Assembly (NCBI RefSeq): GCF_009830105.1
Contig: NZ_WURB01000001.1
Coordinates: 124,001-188,000, forward strand
DNA from: Microvirga makkahensis
Lineage (GTDB): Bacteria > Pseudomonadota > Alphaproteobacteria > Rhizobiales > Beijerinckiaceae
Reading direction: 5' to 3'
DNA: 64,000 bases
The position numbers and the translations under genes were made by a program. Positions 18,866 to 28,124 of the stretch are shown piece after piece. The first letter of the stretch is position 1; every line of letters starts with the position of its first letter. The notes beneath the pieces were generated by a model that ran no database searches, was not told where the DNA came from, and saw only the letters and a program-made list of their open reading frames with translations.

Positions 18866-19389
18866 CTAGTCGTCGTCGCCCTCCCCGATGGATTTGGGCG
18901 TCGCGAAGCGGTCGAGCCGCCCGGACTTGCGCGTCACTTCGGCCCAGCTCTCACGCGGGAAGTCGATGACGGCGAGCCCCGCCGTGGGATACTTGCGCCC
19001 GAGCCGCAGGATGCCGTCCATGTCGCCCTCGCCGATTAGGAAGCTCGCCAGCTCCTCGAAGCCGGGATTGTGGCCGATCATCAGAAGCGTGCGAGCTTCA
19101 GGCTCCACCTCCTGCAGGACGTCGAGAAGCCGCGCGACGGGAGCCTCGTAGATGCGTCCATCCTGCCGGCTCGGCACCTCGCCAACGATGGACTGGACGA
19201 GCTCCCAGGTTTCCTGGGTTCGGCGCGCCGGAGAGACAATGGCGAGATCCGGCGCGAAGCATTCGCGCTTGATGTAGTTGCCCATCGCCACGGCGGCCTC
19301 CTGCCCCCGCGCGGCAAGCGGCCGGTCCAGATCGAGAACGCCCGGCGGCCAAGCGGCTTTGGCATGGCGGAGAAGAAGCAGTCTAAGCA

Positions 19390-19390
<1 letters not shown>
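18866..19390 (-). CDS. SixA-type phosphohistidine phosphatase
   Basis: A 174-residue histidine phosphatase (RHG superfamily). The catalytic LRHAKA motif lies at residues 7-12, SPARRTQETWE provides the second arginine, and MIGHNPGFEELA the second catalytic histidine. This arrangement is that of SixA, which removes phosphate from histidine phosphotransfer proteins. The ATG at 19390 overlaps the stop of the upstream MoxR gene by one base (TGATG), so the two genes are translationally coupled. The target phosphoprotein cannot be told from the sequence. The longer open frame to 19936 is the shadow of the MoxR gene and is not used. Confidence 0.9.
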
Positions 19391-20238
<848 letters not shown>

Positions 20239-20283
20239 CCCCACCCTTCCCTATCGACGAGCGGAGCCTAGAGCATCGGCCTC

Positions 20284-20302
20284 AAAAGTGGAAACCACTT
20301 TT
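20284..20302. repeat. Perfect short palindrome AAAAGTGG-AAA-CCACTTTT
   Basis: An eight-base perfect inverted repeat with an AAA loop, between the divergent MoxR gene and the PLP-enzyme gene. Palindromes of this type flanked by a GAGCATCGG-like sequence are common between genes in Rhizobiales. It may be a mobile intergenic repeat; it is not positioned as a terminator for either gene. Confidence 0.55.
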
Positions 20303-20479
20303 GGGATCTGGGCGGTTGCCCTCCTGTAAACCGGCGCATCGCTGAAGGCGGAAAAACCGGAACCAATCCTCACCGACGCAGCCCGGCGAGTCCGCACGAT
20401 GCGCTTAAGTCGTGCCCCCGGCTTTCGGCAACTGCTCTCATCATGTAAGCCCAGAGCGAACCCGGGAGGACAGATACCC

Positions 20480-21766
20480 ATGGCTTACAACCGTTATCAC
20501 AAGGATCGCATCGGCAACCACAAGCTGAAGCCCGAGACCCTCATGCTGGGTTACGGCTATGATCCGACCCTCTCGGAAGGCGCAGTGAAGCCGCCGGTCT
20601 TCCTGACGTCGACCTTCGTTTTCAACAGCGCCGAGCACGGCAAGGAATTCTTCGATTACGTATCCGGCCGCAAGGAGCCGCCGAAAGGTGAAACCGCGGG
20701 TCTCGTCTATTCCCGCTTCAACCATCCGAATGCGGAGATCGTCGAGGACCGCCTCGCAGTCTTCGAGGAGGCCGAATCAGGACTTCTCTTCTCCTCCGGA
20801 ATGTCGGCCATCGCCACCACGATCCTGGCCTTCGCCCGCCCCGGCGACGTGATTCTCCACTCGCAGCCGCTCTATGGCGGCACGGAGACCCTGATCGCCA
20901 AGACGCTCGCCAATTTCGGCATCGCGGCCGTGGGCTTCGGCGACGGCGTCGACGAGGCCGGCATCCGTGCGGCGGCGAAGGAAGCGCAAGGCAAGGGCCG
21001 CGTAGCGATCGTCATGATCGAGACACCGTCCAACCCGCTCAACACCCTCGTGGACGTCGCCCTCATCCGCACCGTCGCGGAGGAAGTCGGCGAGGCTCAG
21101 GGCCATAGACCGATCATCGTGTGCGACAATACCCTGCTCGGCCCCCTCTTCCAGAAGCCGCTGAAGCATGGCGCTGACATCTCGGTCTACTCGCTCACCA
21201 AATATGTGGGTGGCCATTCGGACCTGATCGCCGGCGCCGCCCTGGGCTCGAAGGAGCACATGAAACCAGTCCGCCTGCTGCGCTCGGCTATCGGCACCCA
21301 GCTCGATCCGCATTCCTGCTGGATGATCGGCCGCTCGCTCGAAACCCTGGCGCTGCGCATGTCGGCAGCCAATCGCAATGCGGAGATCGTGGCCGCCTTC
21401 CTGCACGAGCACCCGAACGTCGCGAAGGTTCACCACCTCGCCTATCTGCCGGAAGACTCGCGCACCCGTCAGGTCTACGAGGCGCAGAGCGACGCCCCCG
21501 GCTCCACCTTCTCCTTCGACGTGAAGGGCGGCGAAGCGGAGGCCTTCAAGGTGCTCAACGCGCTCCAGGTGTTCAAGCTGGCGGTCAGTCTGGGCGGCAC
21601 GGAATCCCTGATCTCCCATCCCGCCTCAACAACCCATTCGGGCGTCCCGAAGGAAACACGCGACCGGCTCGGCGTGACCGATGCCACGATCCGCGTCTCC
21701 ATCGGCATCGAGCATCCCGACGATCTGGTGGCGGATCTGGCGCAGGCGCTGGCGACGCTCGGGTAA
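20480..21766 (+). CDS. Cystathionine gamma-synthase family PLP enzyme
   Basis: A 428-residue enzyme of the Cys/Met-metabolism PLP family (gamma-synthase, gamma-lyase and O-acetylhomoserine sulfhydrylase types). The pyridoxal lysine is in [11 protein letters not shown]. Other family landmarks are [28 protein letters not shown], the ring-stacking tyrosine segment [24 protein letters not shown], and [18 protein letters not shown] near the end. It probably makes or breaks a C-gamma to S bond in methionine or cysteine metabolism; the exact reaction cannot be read from sequence. The ATG at 20480 has GGGAGGA upstream, so I reject the open frame from 20399. I looked for a SAM-type riboswitch in the leader and did not recognise one. 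Confidence 0.9.
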   Translation: MAYNRYHKDRIGNHKLKPETLMLGYGYDPTLSEGAVKPPVFLTSTFVFNSAEHGKEFFDYVSGRKEPPKGETAGLVYSRFNHPNAEIVEDRLAVFEEAESGLLFSSGMSAIATTILAFARPGDVILHSQPLYGGTETLIAKTLANFGIAAVGFGDGVDEAGIRAAAKEAQGKGRVAIVMIETPSNPLNTLVDVALIRTVAEEVGEAQGHRPIIVCDNTLLGPLFQKPLKHGADISVYSLTKYVGGHSDLIAGAALGSKEHMKPVRLLRSAIGTQLDPHSCWMIGRSLETLALRMSAANRNAEIVAAFLHEHPNVAKVHHLAYLPEDSRTRQVYEAQSDAPGSTFSFDVKGGEAEAFKVLNALQVFKLAVSLGGTESLISHPASTTHSGVPKETRDRLGVTDATIRVSIGIEHPDDLVADLAQALATLG

Positions 21767-21853
21767 ACGACGGCTGCGTCTTTTCAACGCCAGCTGCTCC
21801 CGCGCCGTCCCGGACCTTTGCCGGCCCTCTCCTGCCCCACTCCGTCGGCGTCC

Positions 21854-21932
21854 CTGGCCTCGTGCCGGCCATCCCGATCGGTTTGACACTGCGTCCTTCC
21901 GATCGGGATGGCCGGGAGAAGCCCGGCCATGC
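21854..21932. repeat. Dispersed intergenic palindromic repeat, copy C
   Basis: GTGCCGGCCATCCCGATCGG ... CCGATCGGGATGGCCGGGAG then AGCCCGGCCATG. It contains two nested inverted repeats, CATCCCGATCGG / CCGATCGGGATG and TGGCCGGG / CCCGGCCA. Same family as 2889-2975 and 26944-27034. Confidence 0.7.
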
Positions 21933-22270
21933 GGAGGAGACTATGACGTGGAGGTTCATGCGCAGGAGAAAGCAGGGGCAGGATCATGCTCCTGCCTCGT
22001 TCTTGCCTGCCGAAGAATATGATATGACACTTTTAAATCCGGTCCGGCGGGGCGTGCGCTCTTCGACATCCATTCCCACGGGCGTGCATTCTACCGCTGG
22101 CTTCCGCCTGGATGCACCCAAGCTGCAGCATCTCCTTTGAGCTTAGAGTTTCGAATCCGAGGAACGGAGGAATAGGCAACGACGATCGGCTTCGGAACGA
22201 AACCTGGAGCCCTGAAACCGCAGAGCGGTTCCAGGTAAATCTAAAGAGGTCCGGGAAGAGGCCTCACTAT

Positions 22271-22656
22271 ATGCGTATACAGGCTGACATTCTGGCCCGA
22301 ACGCATCGTAACGTCGCGCTCACATTGCTTGAGCAGAACCTCGTGGTGGATGGCGACTACTGTGTTTTCGGGATTGCTCAGGCCTATCTGCTTCTGCCGC
22401 ATCTGCTCGCGGCGCGCAAGCCTCGGTAAGACTACGCCCGAGCACTCGATAGTCTTGACGCGCGCAGAACGTCGCCGACCTTTCCGGTTGGGGACCATGA
22501 ATGGCATGGTGCCAGAGTCGTTATCCTGTCAGAACAGGGTCGGAAAGTGGAGGCCGTACAGGAAGGCATGCTGGCCCTCAAGGCCGCGCAGCAGACAAAG
22601 TCCGGCTTCTGGTATCATCTTGATATTGGTCTCGTTAGAAGCACACCGGATGATTT
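22271..22656 (+). pseudogene. Possible gene remnant of unknown family
   Basis: One continuous frame interrupted by a single TAA near 22427. Before the stop it reads as an amphipathic, protein-like stretch (VALTLLEQNLVVDGDYCVFG, then AQAYLLLPHLLAARKPR). After it comes GARVVILSEQGRKVEAVQEG with MLALKAAQQTKSGFWYHLD. Both sides look more like coding than random sequence, but I recognise no family, and no ribosome site or start is obvious. It may be the remains of a lost gene, or chance. Confidence 0.25.
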
Positions 22657-22785
22657 CGGATCCCGTCCGGAATGCCTTGCAAATTCGACGCCCCGACGGC
22701 GTTCGTTCCAGCGATGGCGCCCCGCGATTTGCCCTTGCGCTCCCGTTCCCCGTGGAACGACAATGCGCCCGAACGGAAGGAACAC

Positions 22786-24576
22786 ATGAGTACCGCGATC
22801 GACCTGCACGCCTACCAGGAGCCCATCCTTTTTCTGGCCACGGCAGGCGTCGTCGTTCCGGTCTTCCATCGGCTGAGGATCAGCCCGGTTCTGGGCTTTC
22901 TCGCGGCCGGTGCCCTGCTCGGCCCCTATGGCCTCGGGCGGCTCATCCCGTCCTATCCCTGGGTGGACTGGCTGACCTTCACGAATCCCGAAGGCACGTC
23001 GCGGATCGCCGAGTTCGGCGTGGTGTTCCTGCTCTTCACCATTGGCATCGAGCTGTCGTGGCAGCGCCTTCGCATCCTGCGCCGTCAGGTCTTCGGGTTC
23101 GGCACGCTTCAGGTCCTGCTCTGCGCCCTGGCGCTTGGCCTGCCCGCCTTCAAGGTCGTGGATTCGATCGCGGCGGCGGCACTGATCGGCCTTGCGCTGG
23201 CGCTTTCCTCGACCGCCATCGTGCTGCCGGTCCTGGCCGAGCAGAAGCGCCTCCACTCCGTGGCGGGACGCGCGAGCTTTTCCGCCCTGCTGTTTCAGGA
23301 TCTGGCGGTGGCGCCGATTCTGTTCGCGATCGCGGCTCTCGACATGCGCCAGCCCGAAGTGACCATGCTGTCCTTCGCTGCGGCCCTGTTCCAGGCGGCC
23401 CTGGCGCTCGCCATCATCGTGGGCCTGGGGCGGCTGATGCTGCGTCCCTTCTTCCAGATGGTGTCCGCCACCAAGAGCCCTGAGCTGTTCATGGCTGCCT
23501 GCCTGCTCGTCGTGATCGTGACGAGCCTGATCGCCGCGGTCAGCGGATTGTCCATGGCGCTCGGAGCCTTCATCGCGGGCATTCTGTTGTCCGAGACGGA
23601 ATATCGCCGGGCCGTCGATACTACGATCCAGCCCTTCAAGGGACTCCTGCTCGGAGTATTTTTCGTGTCGGTCGGCATGAGCCTCGATCTGGTCCGTTTC
23701 CTCGAGGCGCCGGTAACCATCCTGGCGGTCGCCACCTTCCTCATCGCCACCAAGAGCGTGATCATCTTCTGGCTCGCCCGGCCCTTCGGCCTCAATGCCG
23801 CGGAGGCGGCGGAGACTAGCCTGCTGCTCGGCCCGGGCGGCGAATTCGCCCTCGTCATCCTAGGAGCCTCGATGGCGGCCGGCCTCATTCCTTTGGAGGT
23901 CGGGCAGAGCCTGCTGCTCGTTACGACGATCACCATGGTGGCGATTCCCTTCTTCGCCCGCCTCGCCCCCCGCCTGAGCCGCCAAATGGAGCGGAGACGG
24001 CGTTCCGGTGCCGAAGCCGCCGAGCCCCCGCCGCCCGAGGAGCCCGGCCGCGTCATCGTCGCCGGATACGGCCGCGTCGGTCAGCTCGTGGGCGATATGC
24101 TCCAGCGCCACAGGGTTCCCTATCTCGCCATCGATATGGACCCGGTGCGGGTGGCCGAGGAGCGCAAGGCCGGAAAGCCGGTCTTCTTCGGTGACGGAGC
24201 CCATGCGGGCTTCCTGCGCGCCTGCGGCATCGAGCAGGCCCGCGCCCTCGTCATCACCCTCGACACCCCGAGCGCCATCGAGGCGGTGGTGACGGCGGCC
24301 CGCCAGGAGCGCCCCGACCTCACCATCGTGTCCCGCGCCCGTGACGCCAAGCATGCGGCCCAGCTTTATGAGCTCGGCGTCGACGATGCGGTGCCGGAGA
24401 CCATCGAGGCTTCGCTCCAGCTCAGCGAGGCCGTGCTCTCGGATATCGGCGTACCCATGGGCCTCGTGATCGCCTCCATCCACGAGCGACGGGACGAGTT
24501 CCGCACGATCCTGCGAAAGAGCAACAGAAAGCCGGAGGGGATCGAATTCCGCGCGCGGCGCACCGTCGGGAAGTGA
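22786..24576 (+). CDS. Kef-type cation:proton antiporter (CPA2) with RCK domain
   Basis: A 596-residue inner-membrane monovalent cation:H+ antiporter of the KefB/YbaL/RosB type. About a dozen membrane helices fill residues 10-395, with the family segments GFLAAGALLGPYGLG, FGVVFLLFTIGIEL, LSSTAIVLPVLAEQ and GPGGEFALVILGA. A cytoplasmic Rossmann/TrkA-N domain starts near residue 418 (VIVAGYGRVGQLVGDML, acidic IDMD after beta 2, then GDGAHAGFL). K+ export coupled to proton entry, gated by nucleotide binding, is the usual role. The ATG at 22786 follows GGAAGG and starts the first helix cleanly. Its stop overlaps the upstream edge of the VWA gene, so co-transcription with the next two genes is likely. 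Confidence 0.92.
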   Translation: MSTAIDLHAYQEPILFLATAGVVVPVFHRLRISPVLGFLAAGALLGPYGLGRLIPSYPWVDWLTFTNPEGTSRIAEFGVVFLLFTIGIELSWQRLRILRRQVFGFGTLQVLLCALALGLPAFKVVDSIAAAALIGLALALSSTAIVLPVLAEQKRLHSVAGRASFSALLFQDLAVAPILFAIAALDMRQPEVTMLSFAAALFQAALALAIIVGLGRLMLRPFFQMVSATKSPELFMAACLLVVIVTSLIAAVSGLSMALGAFIAGILLSETEYRRAVDTTIQPFKGLLLGVFFVSVGMSLDLVRFLEAPVTILAVATFLIATKSVIIFWLARPFGLNAAEAAETSLLLGPGGEFALVILGASMAAGLIPLEVGQSLLLVTTITMVAIPFFARLAPRLSRQMERRRRSGAEAAEPPPPEEPGRVIVAGYGRVGQLVGDMLQRHRVPYLAIDMDPVRVAEERKAGKPVFFGDGAHAGFLRACGIEQARALVITLDTPSAIEAVVTAARQERPDLTIVSRARDAKHAAQLYELGVDDAVPETIEASLQLSEAVLSDIGVPMGLVIASIHERRDEFRTILRKSNRKPEGIEFRARRTVGK

Positions 24577-24587
24577 GGTCGGCAGCC

Positions 24588-25763
24588 ATGTTCCTCGCTT
24601 TCTTCACAGAGCTGCGCGCCGCCAAGGTGCCCGTTTCTCTCCGGGAGTATCTCTCTCTTCTGGAGGCGCTAGACCAGGACCTCGCCGACAAGAGCGTGGA
24701 GGAGTTCTATTATCTCTCCCGCGCCTGCCTGGTGAAGGACGAGCGCCATTTCGACCGTTTCGACCGGGTATTCGCCCATGTGTTCCAGGGCCTCGAGCGG
24801 ATGGGACAGGCCTTGGGCGAGGCGGAGATCCCCGAGGAATGGCTGCGCCGGCTCGCCGAGCGCTATCTCAGCGAGGAGGAGAAGGAGCAACTCGAAGCCA
24901 TGGGCTGGGACAAGCTCTGGGAAAACCTGAAGAGGCGCCTGGAGGAGCAGAAGGGACGCCACCAGGGCGGCAACAAATGGATCGGGACCGCCGGCACCTC
25001 CCCCTACGGCGCTTACGGCTACAACCCGGAAGGCATCCGCATCGGCCAGGACAGGAACCGCAACTTCCGCGCGGTCAAGGTGTGGGACAAGCGCGAATTC
25101 AGAGATTTTGACGATAGCGTAGAGCTCGGCGTGCGCAACATGCGCATCGCGCTGCGGCGGCTGCGCCGCTTCGCCCGCACCGGCGCACCGGAAGAGCTCG
25201 ATCTCGACGGGACGATTCAGGAGACCGCACACAAGGGCTATCTCGACGTGCGACTGCGCCCGGAGCGCCGCAACGCGGTGAAGGTTCTGCTCTTCCTCGA
25301 CGTGGGCGGCTCCATGGACTGGCACATCCAGGCCGCCGAGGAGCTGTTCTCGGCGGCGCGGCTCGAATTCAAGCATTTCGAGCATTTCTACTTCCACAAC
25401 TGCGTCTACGAGCATCTGTGGAAGGAGAACCGCCGCCGCTTCGACGAGAAGATCTCGACCCTCGACGTGATCCGCACCTATCCGTCCGACTATCGGGTGG
25501 TCTTCGTCGGCGACGCTTCGATGAGCCCCTACGAGATCACCCATCCCGGCGGTTCCGTGGAGCACTGGAACGAGGAAGCGGGCCAAGTCTGGATCCGGCG
25601 GATCCTGGACCACTTCCCGAAGGCGGTCTGGCTGAATCCCGTGCCCGAGAACCACTGGAGCTACACCCAGTCTATCGCCCTCATGCGCCAGCTCTTTTCC
25701 GGGCGCATGCACCCGCTCACAGTCGAAGGCATAGACCACGCCATGCGCGAACTGATACGCTGA
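24588..25763 (+). CDS. CoxE-like VWA domain protein
   Basis: A 391-residue soluble protein of the CoxE/DUF1702-like VWA group that typically partners MoxR ATPases. The N-terminal half is helical (FFTELRAAKVPVSLREYLSL, then LSEEEKEQLEAM-type helices); a linker carries GTSPYGAYGYNPEGIRIGQ, a conserved signature of this family. The C-terminal VWA domain begins near residue 225 with VLLFLDVGGSMDWHI. The metal-binding MIDAS reads D-x-G-G-S instead of the usual D-x-S-x-S, so the first serine is replaced. The ATG at 24588 begins MFLAFFTELR; a GTG at 24573 is possible. It lies 11 bases after the antiporter and 5 before a small membrane-protein gene. Confidence 0.88.
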   Translation: MFLAFFTELRAAKVPVSLREYLSLLEALDQDLADKSVEEFYYLSRACLVKDERHFDRFDRVFAHVFQGLERMGQALGEAEIPEEWLRRLAERYLSEEEKEQLEAMGWDKLWENLKRRLEEQKGRHQGGNKWIGTAGTSPYGAYGYNPEGIRIGQDRNRNFRAVKVWDKREFRDFDDSVELGVRNMRIALRRLRRFARTGAPEELDLDGTIQETAHKGYLDVRLRPERRNAVKVLLFLDVGGSMDWHIQAAEELFSAARLEFKHFEHFYFHNCVYEHLWKENRRRFDEKISTLDVIRTYPSDYRVVFVGDASMSPYEITHPGGSVEHWNEEAGQVWIRRILDHFPKAVWLNPVPENHWSYTQSIALMRQLFSGRMHPLTVEGIDHAMRELIR

Positions 25764-25768
25764 ATCTC

Positions 25769-26338
25769 ATGACCCAGACCTATACCCACAGTCCCCGGCC
25801 AATCGGCGGGCCGATCAGCTTTGCCATCAAGGGCGGCCAATTGATCGTCGATTCCGGCCGCAAGGTGCATGAAGTGCACCTCGGCGCGGTCGAGACCGTG
25901 CGCATGACCTACGAGCCGGGACGCGTCGGCCAGAAATCCTTTCGCACGAAGGTCACGCTGAGGGACGGCAAGGCCTTCACCTTCAGCTCCCTCGATTGGA
26001 GGAGCCTCATCGAGGCGCAGGAGATGACGACGGATTACCGGGCCTTCGCTCAAAGCCTGTGCGAAGCGATCGCGAAAGCCAACCCGCAGGCGCGTTTCAT
26101 TGCCGGCAAGCCGTGGTGGCTCTGGTTCTCGACGGCCGTGATCGCCATCCTGTCCCTTCTCCTGATGGCCTATCTGATCTGGCAGGCGCTTCAGATGGGC
26201 TCGACGGGGGTGGCCCTGATCGGGGCTCTCCTCGCCGTCGTGGGCGTCTGGCAGATCGAGCCGATGGTGCGCCTCAACAAGCCGCGTCCCTTCACCTCCG
26301 GCGCATTGCCGGAAGAGCTGATGCCAAAGGCGGGCTGA
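25769..26338 (+). CDS. Small membrane protein of unknown function
   Basis: A 189-residue protein. Residues 1-110 form a cytosolic domain with strand-like GPISFAIKGGQLIVDSGRKV and VETVRMTYEPGRVG, followed by two membrane helices (about 116-141 WWLWFSTAVIAILSLLLMAY and 147-166 TGVALIGALLAVVGVWQI). I recognise no named family. The ATG at 25769 is only five bases after the VWA stop, so it is almost certainly in the same transcript and may help anchor that system at the membrane; that role is inference. Confidence 0.75.
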   Translation: MTQTYTHSPRPIGGPISFAIKGGQLIVDSGRKVHEVHLGAVETVRMTYEPGRVGQKSFRTKVTLRDGKAFTFSSLDWRSLIEAQEMTTDYRAFAQSLCEAIAKANPQARFIAGKPWWLWFSTAVIAILSLLLMAYLIWQALQMGSTGVALIGALLAVVGVWQIEPMVRLNKPRPFTSGALPEELMPKAG

Positions 26339-26344
26339 TTCCTC

Positions 26345-26829
26345 ATGGCGAGCAACCTCGACGATGCTGACGAGCGGCAGCCCGACATCACACCGGTCGG
26401 CAGCAAGTTCGTTTACGAGAACAGGTGAATGAGGGTCCGCGAGGATCAGATCCTCCGCAGGGATGGTCGCTCGGAATCTACGGCGTCGTCCGTCTGCTCC
26501 AGCAGTACCGCTATCCCATCGGGCGCCGCAGGTGGGAGGTTCCCCAAAGCCCCTGGGAGGCGAGCTGGAGGAAGAGACCGGATAGCCGGCCGGCGACATC
26601 CAGGAAGTGGGACAGCTCTACCCGTCCGATGGAACCGTGAAGCAGAGCTACAGAATATTTTCTGGCGGCGGGCCTCAAGCCAGGCCGCCGGCTGGAGCGG
26701 GAAGAACAGGACCTCATGACTAGAGCTTATCCGCTGGTCGGCGTGGAGGCGATGATCCGGAACGGCGCGATCCAGAACGCCGGAACCGTGGCCGCATTCG
26801 GAATGCTTCGCCTGAAGGGACTGGTCTGA
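26345..26829 (+). pseudogene. Decayed NUDIX hydrolase gene
   Basis: Fragments of an ADP-sugar pyrophosphatase-like NUDIX gene remain in order. They are an N-terminus DDADERQPDITPVGSKFVYE ending at a TGA where relatives carry tryptophan, then MRVREDQILRRDGRS, a frameshift to GIYGVV, a jump straight to LLQQYRYPIGRRRWEVPQSP, a broken Nudix box (GELEEETG followed by a stop), DIQEVGQLYPSDGTVKQSYR and, at the end, TVAAFGMLRLKGLV. Relative to an intact protein it has lost segments before QQYRYP and inside the Nudix helix, so deletions as well as point lesions occurred. It sits directly after the VWA operon and cannot give a functional protein. Confidence 0.85.
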
Positions 26830-26943
26830 AGCACTTCTGAAACAATCGGAAACGGATCGGCCCCTGTCTTTTCCGCCGGCTTGCGAAGACAGGCAGAAGT
26901 GGGTGTCGGCCAGGCGAGCGAGCGATGAAAGTAGCACTTTCCT

Positions 26944-27034
26944 CGTCATCACCCGCTTTGTACCGGTGATCCCGATCAGGAAAAGCGCTGCACCTTTCCG
27001 GAACGAGATGGCCGGGACAAGCCCGGCCATGACG
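26944..27034. repeat. Dispersed intergenic palindromic repeat, copy D
   Basis: CGTCATCACCCGC...ACCGGTGATCCCGATC, then GAACGAGATGGCCGGGACA and AGCCCGGCCATGACGG. It closely matches 2889-2975, particularly in the terminal hairpin. It lies between the NUDIX remnant and the UspA gene. Confidence 0.75.
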
Positions 27035-27043
27035 GTGAGGCTT

Positions 27044-27469
27044 TCATGCCCGCACGACGAGCACCGAGCACCGCGCGTGCCGCACGATGGTCGCGGCGTT
27101 GGAGCCCAGAAGATAGGTCGCCATGCTCGGACGGTGCGAGCCGACGACGATGAGGTCCGCGCCGGTCTTCTCGGCCTCGTCCAGCACCTCGTTGTAAACG
27201 GAACCGAGGCGCACCACGGCCGAAACCTGCTCGGTCGGGAGCTTCACCTGCGCCGCCAGCTTGGCGAGCTTCTTCTCGGCTTCATCCTGTTGCTCCTGGT
27301 CGAAGGCCGGCGGCATGAACTCCATATACGTGACGGGCACGATGGCCCGCACATAGATGAGACGGATGCTGCCCTCGCCGTTTTCGGCAAGCTCGACCGC
27401 CTTGCTGAGTGCGGGCTGAGCCGCTTCGACCTCACCGAGGTCGACGGGAACCAGGATCGTTTTGAACAT
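27044..27469 (-). CDS. Universal stress protein (UspA family)
   Basis: A 141-residue single-domain Usp protein. It opens with FKTILVPVDLGEVEAAQPAL and carries the ATP-binding loop near the C-terminus as GADLIVVGSHRPSMATYLLG followed by SNAATIVRHARCSVLVV, matching the G-2x-G-9x-G(S/T) pattern. ATP-binding Usp proteins act in survival under stress, with no fixed substrate. It starts at ATG 27469, 15 bases after the stop of a ferredoxin gene on the same strand; the two form a likely operon. Confidence 0.93.
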   Translation of the reverse strand: MFKTILVPVDLGEVEAAQPALSKAVELAENGEGSIRLIYVRAIVPVTYMEFMPPAFDQEQQDEAEKKLAKLAAQVKLPTEQVSAVVRLGSVYNEVLDEAEKTGADLIVVGSHRPSMATYLLGSNAATIVRHARCSVLVVRA

Positions 27470-27484
27470 GGGAAAGCCTCCGGA

Positions 27485-27805
27485 TCAGCCCTGACGGATG
27501 GGGGTGCGAACGACGAGCCCGTCCATCTCGGGGCGAACCCTGATCTGGCAGGACAGGCGCGAATTGGGACGGACATCGAAGGCGAAATCCAGCATGTCCT
27601 CCTCCATGGGCTGCGGCTGGCCTGTCACGGTCTCCCATTCCTCGTCCACATAAACATGGCAGGTCGCGCAGGAGCAGGCGCCGCCGCACTCGGCCTCGAT
27701 GCCGGGAATGCCGTTGCGCACGGCAGTCTCCATGACAGTGGAGCCCTCTTCGGCCTCTACCGTCCGGACAGTACCCTCGGCATCAATGAATGTTATCTTG
27801 ATCAT
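27485..27805 (-). CDS. 2Fe-2S ferredoxin (adrenodoxin type)
   Basis: A 106-residue [2Fe-2S] electron carrier. The cluster ligands are visible in the order C-x5-C-x2-C-x(35-37)-[16 protein letters not shown], then LSCQIRV. The [20 protein letters not shown] opening and EEDMLDFAF segment are typical of the adrenodoxin/FdxB group that serves cytochrome P450 or Fe-S assembly. No redox partner lies beside it; a UspA gene follows on the same strand. The ATG start is unambiguous. Confidence 0.93.
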   Translation of the reverse strand: MIKITFIDAEGTVRTVEAEEGSTVMETAVRNGIPGIEAECGGACSCATCHVYVDEEWETVTGQPQPMEEDMLDFAFDVRPNSRLSCQIRVRPEMDGLVVRTPIRQG

Positions 27806-28124
27806 TGCGGACCTTTCTGTGACGGCGCATATTTAAGATACGGGGTGCCGGATGACGAGAGACGGGCGTGAGACTTGTCGTCTTTTCGCCGCATTTCCCC
27901 CAGTAGTGCAGGTTACTGAGCCGTTAACGACGTTCGCAAGTGGCAGGGGACATCGGGTTTCCTTGAACATGACCGGCCGCTAAACTCGCTTGGTAAATAG
28001 GAGATTACCGTACGGAACGTCTGTCAGCAGCTTTTCCGTACCGGCTGAAGTCGCGCAATGCCGCTTGAGCGTCGAGGGAATGCGGCGGCTTCAACTAAAA
28101 TCAGTTGCGTCACGAGGGCGGATC
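27806..28124. other. Divergent promoter region upstream of the GPR-like gene
   Basis: About 320 bases between the ferredoxin start and the giant coiled-coil gene. A TTAAC near 27922 resembles half a CtrA site, but no second half is at the right spacing. No RNA gene was recognised. The open frame from 27990 is continuous with the large gene, but its first 45 codons do not look like protein. Confidence 0.4.

Larger units (their letters stand above)
21767..22785. other. 1-kb intergenic region with a repeat and gene remnants
   Basis: Contains a dispersed palindromic repeat (21854-21932), a possible decayed gene (about 22271-22656), and the leader of the antiporter gene. No intact gene was recognised. 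Confidence 0.5.

Noticed and set aside
20300..20479. Possible SAM riboswitch before the Cys/Met PLP-enzyme gene
   Set aside because: Expected from gene function in Alphaproteobacteria, but I could not find the SAM-II conserved core or its pseudoknot in the leader.
27910..27935. Second CtrA-type site before the GPR-like gene
   Set aside because: Only one TTAA half is present; the second half is absent at the seven-base spacing.
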